Shown: in pieces, positions 15,556-23,077 of the stretch
Numbering within the stretch: the stretch's first letter is position 1
Layout: the number at the start of each line of letters is the position of its first letter
Origin: DASZPL01 sp035550315
GTDB taxonomy: Bacteria > Actinomycetota > Actinomycetes > JAFAQI01
Direction of reading: 5' to 3'
Assembly: GCA_035550315.1 (NCBI GenBank)
Contig: DASZPL010000057.1
Span: 1 to 29,008 of the forward strand
DNA length: 29,008 nucleotides
The notes under the pieces: model-generated
Seen by the model: only the letters and a program-made list of their open reading frames with translations
What the model was told of the DNA's origin: nothing
The model's database searches: none
Made by a program: the position numbers and the translations under genes

Positions 15556-15577
15556 CGGTCACCGTCCCGGGTGACCG
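15556..15577. promoter_or_regulatory. 8-bp inverted repeat hugging the epimerase start codon
   Basis: CGGTCACC and GGTGACCG are perfect complements around GTCCCG; the element ends one base before the - strand ATG (15554). As DNA it looks like a 22-bp operator. As RNA it would fold over the ribosome-binding region. No ordinary Shine-Dalgarno is visible otherwise. Function is inferred. Confidence 0.4.
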
Positions 15578-15610
15578 GTTGGCGTGCCAGTGGTTCGGCT
15601 GCCGGCAGCA

Positions 15611-15637
15611 AGCCGTTCGCTGACAGCGAAGCCGGCT
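15611..15637 (-). terminator. Stem-loop downstream of ideR
   Basis: TTCGCTG-A-CAGCGAA (15616-15630) is extended by AGCCG/CGGCT with a two-base bulge, a 12-bp stem starting 17 bases after the ideR stop. There is no T-run, as is usual for actinobacterial I-shaped terminators. A 12-bp palindrome GCTGCCGGCAGC follows at 15598-15609. Together they probably separate ideR from the epimerase gene. Confidence 0.5.
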
Positions 15638-15653
15638 GGCGACCGCGACGGGG

Positions 15654-16346
15654 CTACGCCGGCGCGGAGACGAAGACGTGCGCGGCGATGGTGTCCTCGA
15701 GCTCGACCGCGCGGCTGCCGGCGCCGATCTGCACCCGGCCGCCGAGCCGGCTGATCGGCACCGCCGTGTTGGGGCGGAACCCCGCCCGCCGCAACCGGGT
15801 CAGCAGCGTGGTGTTCGACTGGATCGGCTCGCCGATCCGGCGCACGATCACCGACTCGGTGTCGGGAGGTACGTCGGTCAACGCGACCATGCCGCCGAGG
15901 AAGTCGTTGCTCTCGGTGTCGCCGAGCTCTTCCAATCCCGGGATCGGGTTGCCGTACGGCGACTCGGTCGGATGACCGAGCAGGTCCAGCACCCGGCGTT
16001 CGACGGTCTCGCTCATCACGTGCTCCCAGCGGCACGCTTCCTCGTGCACCAGCTGCCACTCCAGCCCGAGGATGTCGACCAGCAGGCACTCGGCGAGCCG
16101 GTGCTTGCGCATCACCCGGGTCGCCGCCGCGCGGCCCGCCGGGGTCAGCTCGATCCGGCGGCCCTCGGCCACCGTGAGCAGGCCGTCGCGTTCCATCCGG
16201 GCCACCGTCTGCGACACCGTCGGCACGCTCTGGTCGAGCCGCTCGGCGATGCGCGCCCGCAGCGGCACGACCCCCTCCTCCTCGAGCTCGATCACCGTGC
16301 GGAGGTACATCTCCGCGGTGTCGATGAGGTCGTGCTGCTGGTTCAC
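15654..16346 (-). CDS. ideR: DtxR-family metal-dependent repressor (IdeR-like)
   Basis: 230 residues from GTG 16346, the same length as mycobacterial IdeR. It binds Fe(II) (or Mn) and represses iron-uptake genes while activating storage genes. The winged-helix domain shows LIDTAEMYLRTVIELEEEG and LRARIAERLDQSVPTVSQTV. Metal ligands are in place: primary site Met14, Cys106, Glu109, His110; ancillary site His83, Glu87, His102. The stretch RKHRLAECLLVDILGL and CRWEHVMSETVERR is almost identical to IdeR. The C-terminal SH3-like domain (about 150-230) is present. The longer frame upstream is not supported. It is divergent from gpgS across a 58-bp spacer with no obvious iron box. Confidence 0.93.
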   Translation of the reverse strand: MNQQHDLIDTAEMYLRTVIELEEEGVVPLRARIAERLDQSVPTVSQTVARMERDGLLTVAEGRRIELTPAGRAAATRVMRKHRLAECLLVDILGLEWQLVHEEACRWEHVMSETVERRVLDLLGHPTESPYGNPIPGLEELGDTESNDFLGGMVALTDVPPDTESVIVRRIGEPIQSNTTLLTRLRRAGFRPNTAVPISRLGGRVQIGAGSRAVELEDTIAAHVFVSAPA

Positions 16347-16404
16347 CAGACCAGTTTCCCACCATTTCGGCGGACCTCGGAATGTTACGTTCGACGCAGT
16401 GTCC
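16347..16404. promoter_or_regulatory. Divergent ideR-gpgS promoter region
   Basis: A TACGTT hexamer (16386-16391) lies seven bases before an in-frame GTG (16399), which would make a leaderless gpgS mRNA. On the other strand TAACAT (complement of 16382-16387) fits a -10 box for ideR, so the two promoters may overlap. GGTGGGAAA before the ideR GTG is a possible ribosome site. Read by eye only. Confidence 0.35.
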
Positions 16405-17367
16405 ATGCATCCCAGCCGCGGCCCCGTCGACCCCGACGAGTGGTTCGCGTCGCGCACCTCCTCGATCCAGCAGTGGGCCCGCGACGAGCTGATCACGCGC
16501 AAGGCCGACCGGCGGGTCGCCGTCGTGCTCCCGGCGCTCGACGAGGAGGCGACGGTCGGGGACATCGTCAGTGCCATCCGCGGCGAGTTGACCCACGCGG
16601 CACTGCCACTCGTCGACGAGGTCGTCGTCGTCGACAGCGGATCGCGTGATGCGACTGCGGACGTAGCGGCTGCCAGCGGCGCGCGGGTGGTGCGGCTCGC
16701 TGACGTGCTGCCTGAGCTGCCGCCACGTCGCGGCAAGGGCGAGGCGATGTGGCGCGGCGTGGCAGCGACCGAGGCCGACGTCATCGTCTTCGTCGACGCC
16801 GACCTCCAGTCGTTCGACCCGCAGTTCGTCGTCGCCCTGCTCGGGCCTTTGCTGACAGACGACACGGTGCAGTTCGTCAAGGCGGCCTACGACCGGCCGC
16901 CGACCGACCCCGCGCTGCCGAGCAACGGGGGCGGTCGCGTCACCGAGCTGATGGCCCGACCGTTGATCGCGGCGTTCTGGCCGGAGCTGGGTGGGGTGCT
17001 GCAGCCGCTGGCGGGCGAGTACGCCGCCCGCCGGGAGCTGCTTCGCCAATTGCCGTTCCGCTGCGGCTACGGCGTGGACCTCGGGCTGTTGCTCGACACT
17101 TACCGGTTGCACGGCCTCGCCGGCATCGCGCAGGTCGACCTGCACCGGCGCTGGCACCGGCACTCCGACCTGCCGGCGTTGGGCCGGATGGCCGCCGAGG
17201 TGTTGCACACCGCGCTGGCGCGGTTGGCCGCCGACGGGCGGCTCTCGCCCGAGGCGACGGCCGCCACCACGCTCTGGCAGCCGTCGCGCACCGAGGGCGG
17301 CGTGACGACGGCAAGGCACGAGATCGACACCGCCGAGCGGCCGCCGCTCGCGTCGCTAGCCGACTGA
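16405..17367 (+). CDS. gpgS: Glucosyl-3-phosphoglycerate synthase GpgS
   Basis: 320 residues from ATG 16405; a GTG at 16399 adds two. A GT81-type retaining glycosyltransferase that joins glucose from UDP-glucose to 3-phosphoglycerate, the first step to glucosylglycerate and methylglucose lipopolysaccharides, which in mycobacteria are tied to fatty acid synthesis. VVLPALDEEATVGDI and VVDSGSRDAT open the GT-A fold, GKGEAMWRG follows, and the DxD metal site is Asp131-Ala-Asp133 in VFVDADL. GGGRVTELMARPL, VLQPLAGEYAARRELL and GYGVDLGLLLDT match GpgS closely. It lies next to folP2, as in M. tuberculosis (Rv1207-Rv1208). It overlaps the convergent gene by 12 bases. Confidence 0.93.
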   Translation: MHPSRGPVDPDEWFASRTSSIQQWARDELITRKADRRVAVVLPALDEEATVGDIVSAIRGELTHAALPLVDEVVVVDSGSRDATADVAAASGARVVRLADVLPELPPRRGKGEAMWRGVAATEADVIVFVDADLQSFDPQFVVALLGPLLTDDTVQFVKAAYDRPPTDPALPSNGGGRVTELMARPLIAAFWPELGGVLQPLAGEYAARRELLRQLPFRCGYGVDLGLLLDTYRLHGLAGIAQVDLHRRWHRHSDLPALGRMAAEVLHTALARLAADGRLSPEATAATTLWQPSRTEGGVTTARHEIDTAERPPLASLAD

Positions 17368-18036
17368 CCAGAGCGCGGCGAAGTACCCGACGCCGTACGG
17401 CGCGGCATCGGCCAACAGCACGGCTTTCGTGATGTCGACCGGCCCGACGGCGGCACCCAGCCATCGCCAGACCGCGGCACCGGCACTGCCGAGCTCGTCC
17501 GCCAGCTCCGGGTCGAGTTCGGCGAGGCCGGCCAGGTCGCCGGCGGCCAGGCAGTGCACGACCTGCTGGTCGAACCCCTCGGCCCGCGCGTCGAAGTAGC
17601 CGGGCGCCTTCTCGGTCCGGCAGTTGGTGCCGTCGCCGACCAGCAGCAGCGCTTGCGCGCCGGTCGACGGGCGCCACGCCGCCGCCTCCGGTGACGCGAC
17701 CCCGAGGTAGCTCCGGGGACCGTTCCAGCCGGCGTCGTCCAGCAGCCAGGCGCCGATCCCGAGCGGCCACGGCAACACCGCGCGCGGGCCGCGGTCGGCG
17801 CGCGGCACGCCGAAGCCGAGGAAGTCCCAGGTCGCGTCGGCGCCCCCCGATGCTGCGGCCGGGCCGACCACGACAATCTCGCCATCGCCGACCGCGGCCA
17901 CGAGGTCACGTACGACGGTCCGGCAGGCCGCGCGAAGGTCGGCATCCGCCTCGGCGCTGCCGGCCGCGACCGCTGGGACCAACAACGGCGCGGCGGGCAC
18001 GAACCCAACGGCCTCAACCGACACGGGCGCCCTCAC
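17356..18036 (-). CDS. Class III extradiol dioxygenase subunit B-like (LigB/MEMO fold) protein
   Basis: 226 residues from a GTG that overlaps the folP2 stop by four bases. The opening VEAVGFVPAAPLLVP and the segments GDGEIVVVGPA, LLVGDGTNCRTEKAPGYFD and FDQQVVHCLAAGDLAGLAEL match an actinobacterial family annotated as extradiol ring-cleavage dioxygenase-like. The expected metal-binding His pair is not evident: the N-terminal PHP/PHxP seen in MEMO and LigB reads PAAP here. It may therefore be a non-catalytic or differently acting relative. Function unknown; coupling to folP2 hints at pterin- or envelope-related metabolism, which is only inference. Confidence 0.68.
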   Translation of the reverse strand: MRAPVSVEAVGFVPAAPLLVPAVAAGSAEADADLRAACRTVVRDLVAAVGDGEIVVVGPAAASGGADATWDFLGFGVPRADRGPRAVLPWPLGIGAWLLDDAGWNGPRSYLGVASPEAAAWRPSTGAQALLLVGDGTNCRTEKAPGYFDARAEGFDQQVVHCLAAGDLAGLAELDPELADELGSAGAAVWRWLGAAVGPVDITKAVLLADAAPYGVGYFAALWSVG

Positions 18037-18920
18037 GCCAGCGCGCGGCGGCCGACCGCCAGGTCGGACTCGCCCTTGATGGCGGCCACGGTCGCGAGCA
18101 CCCGCCGGGTCGCGCCCACGTCGTGCGCCCGAAACACCCGGGCGCCGAGCCAGGCCGCGACCGCCGTGGCGGCGAGCGTGCCGTCAAGCCGGTCGTCGGG
18201 CAGCAGGTCGAGCACCTCGCCGACGAAGTCCTTGCGTGACATCGCGACCAAGACGGGCCAGCCGGTGTCGACCAGCGCGTCGGTGCGACGCGTCAGCAGC
18301 AGCGAGTGCCGGCTGTTCTTGCCGAAGTCATGACCGGGGTCAATCGCGATCGCGTCCGGTCGCACCCCGGCGGTGACGGCATGTGCCGCCAAGCCGGTGA
18401 GGAACTGCACGGTCTCGCCGACGACGTCGTCGTACCAGACCCGGTGTGGCCGGGTGCGTGGCACTTGCCCGCCAGCGTGCGTGCAGACCAGGCCGGCGCC
18501 GTACTGCGCCGCGACCTCCGCCAGCCGCGGCTCGACGCCGCCCCACGCGTCGTTGACCACGTCCGCGCCCGCCCGGCACAACACGTCCGCGACGTCAGCG
18601 CGCCAGGTGTCGACGCTGAGCACCGCGTCCGGGTAGCGCTGGCGCGCCGCCTCGACGACCGGCAGCACGCGCGCGATTTCGGCGTCGGCGTCGACGGTCT
18701 CGCCCGGGCCGGCCTTGACGCCGCCGATGTCGATGATGTCTGCACCCTCGTCGAGCACCTGGTCGATGCGGTCGAGGGTCGCCTTCGTCCCGAAGTCGCG
18801 TCCGCGGTCGAAGAACGAGTCGGGCGTCGCGTTGACGATTGCCATCACGGCGTAGCTGCCGGCCGGGAAGCGCTTGCTGCCCCAGTGCAGCGCAGGGCGC
18901 GCCGAGTCCACGTCGGTCAC
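18033..18920 (-). CDS. folP2: Dihydropteroate synthase paralogue FolP2
   Basis: 295 residues from GTG 18920. TIM-barrel DHPS features are present: VMAIVNATPDSFFDRG with Asn30, SVDTW near 103, NDAWGG, the DPGHDFGK motif with Asp194 and Lys201, and MSRKDF (227-232). The second signature, normally GGESTRPG, reads IDIGGVKAGPGE (residues 63-74), so the loop that helps bind pyrophosphate/pABA is different. The same loop marks actinobacterial FolP2, and the M. leprae FolP2 does not provide DHPS activity. It is thus more likely a FolP paralogue of other function than the folate enzyme. Middle gene of a - strand operon, two bases after the GH26-like gene. Confidence 0.88.
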   Translation of the reverse strand: MTDVDSARPALHWGSKRFPAGSYAVMAIVNATPDSFFDRGRDFGTKATLDRIDQVLDEGADIIDIGGVKAGPGETVDADAEIARVLPVVEAARQRYPDAVLSVDTWRADVADVLCRAGADVVNDAWGGVEPRLAEVAAQYGAGLVCTHAGGQVPRTRPHRVWYDDVVGETVQFLTGLAAHAVTAGVRPDAIAIDPGHDFGKNSRHSLLLTRRTDALVDTGWPVLVAMSRKDFVGEVLDLLPDDRLDGTLAATAVAAWLGARVFRAHDVGATRRVLATVAAIKGESDLAVGRRALA

Positions 18921-18922
18921 GG

Positions 18923-20002
18923 CTACGAGTAAAGCTCCCGGTACGCCGCAGCCGCGTTCGGGAAGTGGCCGTCGGGCGCCGAGATGCGGAAGTCGGCGCC
19001 GAGGTGGTCGACACTGTCGAAGTAGTCCTCGAACGACGTGTTGTGGCTTGCGAACCAGGCATACATCTCGCGGACGAACGTCGGGTCGTCACCGCCGCCC
19101 GCGGCGGGGCGGGCAGGGTTGCTGACCAGCCCCCACTCGGGGAAGGCGATCGGCTTGTGGTGCAGCGCCGCGAACTTGGCCTGCCACAACAACCCGTACG
19201 ACGCCAACCGCAGCGCGTTCCACCGCTGCATCGGGTCGACCCGCGCACCGGGGTTGCGGTCGTAGACGTCGGCGGCGACCTCGGTGACGTAACGGTTGCC
19301 CGGGTAGGACAGTGCCGGGTTCAGGCCGCCGGCGTTCGGCACGGTGACGCACCAGTCGAAGCCGAACTGCTGGTCCGGCACGGAGCGCATCGCCCGGACG
19401 ATGTGCCGCCACGCCGCAGCGAACTCCTTCGCCTGCCGCGGCGACTGCACCGACCAGCGGTACCACGTGCCGTTGAACTCCCAGCCGAGCCGGATGTCGG
19501 TGTTCGCCAGGCCGCCGCGCACCAGGTTGCGTGCCAGCTCGCGGAAGTGATGGTCGTAGCGGCCGCGCGACGCGGCCTTCAGGTTGCCGCCCTGGCCCGG
19601 CCACAGCGCCGTACTCAACACCAGCTGGACCGAGTGCACCGAACCCCAGTCCGCGATGATCTGAGCCGGATCTTCCAGCTGCGCCCAGGTGACGGCCGGC
19701 GTGAACTCGGTCGCGGTCTGGATCGGCGCGCCGCGCCACGCCGCGAAGCCGCGGTCGGCAGCGGGCGTGTAGCCGGCGAAGACCCCGGACTTCCAGGTGC
19801 GGTTGACGGTCGCGGACGCCGCCCCGGCCGTCCGCCCAGCTGCGACGTGCTGGTCGACGGACCCGCCGTCGACGGCAATCAACCCGACGACGATCGCGCC
19901 GATCCCCAGGGGCAGTGCCAGCCGTCGAATCCGGCTGGCGCGCCGCCGCGCGCGGTGGCGGCCGCGGTAGTGACCACGACCTCGGATCTCATGCAACAGC
20001 AT
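18923..20002 (-). CDS. Membrane-anchored GH26-like glycoside hydrolase
   Basis: 359 residues from ATG 20002, preceded by GGGGG about 11 bases upstream; ATG 20038 would give 371 without a ribosome site. An Arg-rich N-terminus (residues 12-27) precedes one hydrophobic helix (LALPLGIGAIVVGLIAV, 28-44), so the enzyme is a signal-anchored or secreted protein. The catalytic domain resembles GH26 beta-mannanase-type TIM barrels: DIRLGWEFNGTWYRW places the likely acid/base at Glu175 (family HEMNG position) and KPIAFPEWGL the nucleophile at Glu289. Family members cut beta-mannan or related glycans; substrate here is unproven. First gene of the operon with folP2 and the LigB-like gene. Role in wall or capsule glycan turnover is an inference. 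Confidence 0.78.
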   Translation of the reverse strand: MLLHEIRGRGHYRGRHRARRRASRIRRLALPLGIGAIVVGLIAVDGGSVDQHVAAGRTAGAASATVNRTWKSGVFAGYTPAADRGFAAWRGAPIQTATEFTPAVTWAQLEDPAQIIADWGSVHSVQLVLSTALWPGQGGNLKAASRGRYDHHFRELARNLVRGGLANTDIRLGWEFNGTWYRWSVQSPRQAKEFAAAWRHIVRAMRSVPDQQFGFDWCVTVPNAGGLNPALSYPGNRYVTEVAADVYDRNPGARVDPMQRWNALRLASYGLLWQAKFAALHHKPIAFPEWGLVSNPARPAAGGGDDPTFVREMYAWFASHNTSFEDYFDSVDHLGADFRISAPDGHFPNAAAAYRELYS

Positions 20003-20123
20003 CGTTCGTAGGTCTACCCCCAACGATTGACGGTACATGTCGCCAGCGACGACCGAAGCGCTAAGCACAGATGGCGTGATAGGCATGGCGCAGCGTGAAA
20101 GGCACGCATAGGGGGTGATGCGG

Positions 20124-20561
20124 ATGCGGTCCCGACAGTCGAAGTCAGACCCGCTCAGCCTGCTCGCCGCCGTCCCACTCTTCCGCGGCTGCAGCAAGTC
20201 GGAGCTGAAGCAGATCGACCAAGCGTCGACGATGGCGGAGTTCCCGGCCGGGTCCGTGATGTGCAAGCAAGGTCAGTCCGGCCACGAGCTGATGGTCGTC
20301 GTCGCGGGCACGGCCCGAGTTGAGATTGACGGCAACGAGGTCAACCAGCTCGGGGCGGGCGAGTTCATCGGCGAGCTCTCGCTGCTCGACGGCGGCCCAC
20401 GCAGCGCGACCGTGACCGCGATTGATGATGTCCGCGCGCTGGTGCTCGCGCCCCGCGAGTTCAGCCAGTTGCTGCGCGACGTGCCGACGATCGGCATCAA
20501 GCTGCTGGCCACCCTCGCCTCCCGGTTCCGCAGCGTCGAGGCGGCCGCGCATCGCCATTAG
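20124..20561 (+). CDS. Stand-alone cyclic nucleotide-binding domain protein
   Basis: 145 residues from ATG 20124, eight bases after AGGGGG (20110-20115); ATG 20118 and GTG 20115 are in frame but too close to that site. The whole protein is one cNMP-binding domain: PLFRGCSKSELKQI, FPAGSVMCKQGQSGHELMVVV, and the phosphate-binding cassette GEFIGELSLLDGGPRSATV with Glu84 and Arg93 conserved, as in cAMP-binding CRP proteins. There is no helix-turn-helix or enzyme domain, so it cannot act as a CRP by itself; it may be a cAMP buffer or a subunit. Its stop overlaps the probable start of the amidase gene, suggesting coupled expression. Confidence 0.85.
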   Translation: MRSRQSKSDPLSLLAAVPLFRGCSKSELKQIDQASTMAEFPAGSVMCKQGQSGHELMVVVAGTARVEIDGNEVNQLGAGEFIGELSLLDGGPRSATVTAIDDVRALVLAPREFSQLLRDVPTIGIKLLATLASRFRSVEAAAHRH

Positions 20562-21387
20562 CCGACTAGGTTCGGTCGCCACGATCGCGGCGTTGGCCGC
20601 GGCGGCCTGTGGCGCGGCGAGCAGCACCGATTCACCCGGACGAACGCCGGAGCCCGCGGCGGTCGCCGCGGCGGGCGGTTCCACTACCCATCCCGCCCCG
20701 TCGCACCGTGACCCGATCCGGCTGTCGCTGCCGCTCGCCGGCATCCGCGTCGGCATCGACCCGGGTCACAACGGCGGCAACGCGCAGGACCCGTCGTACA
20801 TCAACCGGCTGGTGTGGAACGGTCGCGAGCAGGAAGCCTGCGACACGGCGGGCACCGAGACCGACGGCGGCTACCCGGAGTGGCGGTTCACTTTCACGGT
20901 CGCCAAGACGCTCCGCCGCGACCTGCAATCGCTTGGCGCCGACGTCGTGATGACCCACGACAACGACCACGGCGTCGGTCCGTGCGTGACCACCCGGGCG
21001 CGCATCCTCGACCATGCGCGCGTCGATGTCGCCATCGACATCCACGCCGACGGTGGACCGCCGGACGGCCGCGGGTTCGCGGTCCTCGAGCCGGTCTCCG
21101 ACGGGCCGAACGACAAGGTCATCCACGCCTCGCGCCGGTTCGGCGCAGCGGTGCGGTCGGAGTTCGCGCGGACCACGAAGATGCCGGTCAGCACGTACGA
21201 CGGCACCGACGGCATCAGCCGTCGCGACGATCTCGCCGGCCTGAACCTGACGACCGTGCCGAAGGTGCTGGTGGAGTGCGGCAACATGCGCAATCCGACC
21301 GACGCGGCGCTGCTCCGGTCGCCCAACTTCCATCGCCGCGCGGCACGGGCGCTGCTGCACGCGATCCGCGCATTCGTGCATCGGTGA
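20551..21387 (+). CDS. N-acetylmuramoyl-L-alanine amidase (Amidase_3), probable lipoprotein, non-standard start
   Basis: About 278 residues. Amidase_3 zinc sites are clear: IDPGHNGGN (first His), the Glu of YPEWRF, DVAIDIHADGG (second His) and the catalytic Glu in VLVECGNMRNPTDAALL. It resembles M. tuberculosis Ami1 (Rv3717) and should cut the amide bond between MurNAc and L-Ala in peptidoglycan. The N-terminus SRLGSVATIAALAAAACG looks like a lipoprotein signal with Cys. No ATG, GTG or TTG lies in frame between base 20430 and that signal; the candidates are ATC 20551 (nine bases after GAGG) or ATT 20557 (overlapping the preceding stop as ATTAG). I use 20551; the start is uncertain. Confidence 0.82.
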   Translation: MAISRLGSVATIAALAAAACGAASSTDSPGRTPEPAAVAAAGGSTTHPAPSHRDPIRLSLPLAGIRVGIDPGHNGGNAQDPSYINRLVWNGREQEACDTAGTETDGGYPEWRFTFTVAKTLRRDLQSLGADVVMTHDNDHGVGPCVTTRARILDHARVDVAIDIHADGGPPDGRGFAVLEPVSDGPNDKVIHASRRFGAAVRSEFARTTKMPVSTYDGTDGISRRDDLAGLNLTTVPKVLVECGNMRNPTDAALLRSPNFHRRAARALLHAIRAFVHR

Positions 21388-21443
21388 CCCGCGTCACGCC
21401 CACCACCCGTGCGCCGAGGGCGCGCGGCTCGTAAGGTCGGACC

Positions 21444-22757
21444 ATGGCGGGCGCTGCGGTCAAGGCCTTCCGCTACGAGTCGCGGTGGCTGGTGCTGCAC
21501 GGCGGGCTGCGGTTGTTGTCCCGCCGCGAGGCGCGCCGCGGCAACCCGGTCGCTCGGTTGGTGTCCGACCCGCAGGTGCGCGACGACCCCTACCCGATGT
21601 ACGCCGAGACCCGACAACTAGGCCGGGTGGTCGCGACCAAGCTGATGCACGTCACCGCCGACCACGGCGTCGTGTCCGGCATCCTGCGCGACAGCCAGAG
21701 CTTCGGCGTGCAGTTCGCGGACTCCGCGGCGGTGCCGGTCGGCCTGCGGTGGGCACTGAAGGCGCCCGACCCGGAGTTGGCGACGGTGATCGAGCCGCCG
21801 TCGCTGCTCGCCGTCGATCCGCCCACGCACACCCGTTACCGCCGGCTGGTGTCGAAACCGTTCACGCCCAGGGCGCTGCAGCAGGTCGCGGACCGCGTCG
21901 AGGAACGCGCCGCGGAGTTGCTCGACGGGCTGGCCGGTCGCCGGCAGGTCGACATCGTGACCGAGTACGCCGAGCTGCTGCCGGTGGCGGTGATCGCCGA
22001 GATCCTCGGCGTACCCGCAGACATGCACGCGCAGTTCCTGGCCTGGGGACACGAGGGCGCACCGGTGCTCGACATCGGGCTGCGACACCGCACCTTCCAC
22101 CAGGTCAAGCGCAGCGTGCAGGCGATGAACGCGTGGTTCGACGAGCACTTCGCCAACCTTCGCCGCCACCCGGGCGACGACATCCTCAGCCAGCTGGTCA
22201 ACGCCGATCCGGAGGAGCGGCTGACCGACCTCGAGCTGCGCGCCACGGCGATGCTGCTGCTCGGCGCCGGTTTCGAGACCACCGTCAATCTGCTGGGTAC
22301 CGGCGTCGCGGTGCTCGCGCCGGACGAGAAGTCACGCGGTCGGCTGGCCGCCGACCCGGAGTTGTGGCCGCAGGCCATCGACGAGCTGCTGCGGTTCGAC
22401 AGCCCGGTGCAGCTCACCGGTCGGGTGGCCCTCGCCGACACCGAGGTCGACGGCGTACCGATCAAGCGAGGTACGCCGCTGGTCCTGCTGCTCGGCGGCG
22501 CCAACCGCGACCCGGCGACGTTCCCGAACCCCGATGTCTACGACCTAGACCGGCCGAACTCGCGCGAGCACGTGGCGTTCAGCGGCGGCGTGCACTACTG
22601 CCTCGGCGCCAACCTGGCAAAGATGGAGGGCGCCAGCGGGCTGCGGTTGCTGTTCGAGCGGTTCCCCGACTTGCAGGTGGTGCCGGCCAGCGGCGTGCGC
22701 CGCGACCTGCAGACGCTGCGCGGCTACCGGCGGCTCCTGGTGAACCTCGCCGGATAG
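21444..22757 (+). CDS. Cytochrome P450
   Basis: 437 residues, soluble bacterial class I type, from ATG 21444 with AAGG seven bases upstream. It uses electrons from a ferredoxin/reductase for mono-oxygenation. I-helix LLGAGFETT (272-280) holds the oxygen-activating Ala-Gly and Thr; the K-helix ExxR is Glu314-Arg317 in DELLRF; PVQLTGRVAL follows; the haem loop is FSGGVHYCLGANLA with Cys386 as the iron ligand. DPPTHTRYRRLVSKPFTP is the C-helix region. The sequence resembles mycobacterial CYP families such as CYP140, but the family number cannot be assigned by eye. No ferredoxin gene is adjacent; the ferredoxin-reductase fusion at 23897 is a possible but unproven donor. Confidence 0.95.
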   Translation: MAGAAVKAFRYESRWLVLHGGLRLLSRREARRGNPVARLVSDPQVRDDPYPMYAETRQLGRVVATKLMHVTADHGVVSGILRDSQSFGVQFADSAAVPVGLRWALKAPDPELATVIEPPSLLAVDPPTHTRYRRLVSKPFTPRALQQVADRVEERAAELLDGLAGRRQVDIVTEYAELLPVAVIAEILGVPADMHAQFLAWGHEGAPVLDIGLRHRTFHQVKRSVQAMNAWFDEHFANLRRHPGDDILSQLVNADPEERLTDLELRATAMLLLGAGFETTVNLLGTGVAVLAPDEKSRGRLAADPELWPQAIDELLRFDSPVQLTGRVALADTEVDGVPIKRGTPLVLLLGGANRDPATFPNPDVYDLDRPNSREHVAFSGGVHYCLGANLAKMEGASGLRLLFERFPDLQVVPASGVRRDLQTLRGYRRLLVNLAG

Positions 22758-22761
22758 CGCA

Positions 22762-23055
22762 GTGCTGTTCAGCCCGGAGTTACGCGCGGGTGTCGCGTCG
22801 GGCGAAATCACGGTGTCGATCCGGCTGTGGCAACGAGCGAAGGTCAAGGCAGGCGGTCGCTACGCCAGCCACGACTGCCTGATCGAGGTCGACAGCATCG
22901 AGTTGCTGCCGTTCTCAGCCATCAATGCCGACGACGTCGCGCGATCCGGCGAGCGCGACCGCGAAACGCTTCGGCAGCGCGCGGCACATGCCGGCCCGAT
23001 CACCGACGACACCCTGGTTTACCGCGTCGAGTTCCACGTCGTACCCGACACCTGA
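22762..23055 (+). CDS. Small ASCH/PUA-like domain protein
   Basis: 97 residues from GTG 22762, four bases after the P450 stop, so probably translated from the same mRNA. The sequence LRAGVASGEITVSIRLWQRAKV, GGRY and IEVDSIELLPFSAINADDVARSG has the pattern of ASCH-type (PUA-like) beta-barrel proteins: a short repeated G-ITxxxR strand, then a basic strand, then EVDSIE. Such domains bind RNA or act as small hydrolases of modified nucleosides. No catalytic assignment is possible. The P450 link is positional only. Confidence 0.68.
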   Translation: MLFSPELRAGVASGEITVSIRLWQRAKVKAGGRYASHDCLIEVDSIELLPFSAINADDVARSGERDRETLRQRAAHAGPITDDTLVYRVEFHVVPDT

Positions 23056-23077
23056 TCCGCGCAGGCGCTGGGTCTAG

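Noticed and set aside
16347..16880. N-terminal extension of the IdeR frame
   Set aside because: It runs antisense through gpgS; IdeR similarity and length begin at GTG 16346.
17356..18036. Active ring-cleavage dioxygenase
   Set aside because: The expected metal-binding His residues are not visible, so only a fold-level call is made.
20422..20550. ATG start for the amidase at 20422-20430
   Set aside because: The extra 45 residues are an out-of-frame reading of the cNMP-binding gene (Cys/Ser-rich) and would bury the lipoprotein signal.
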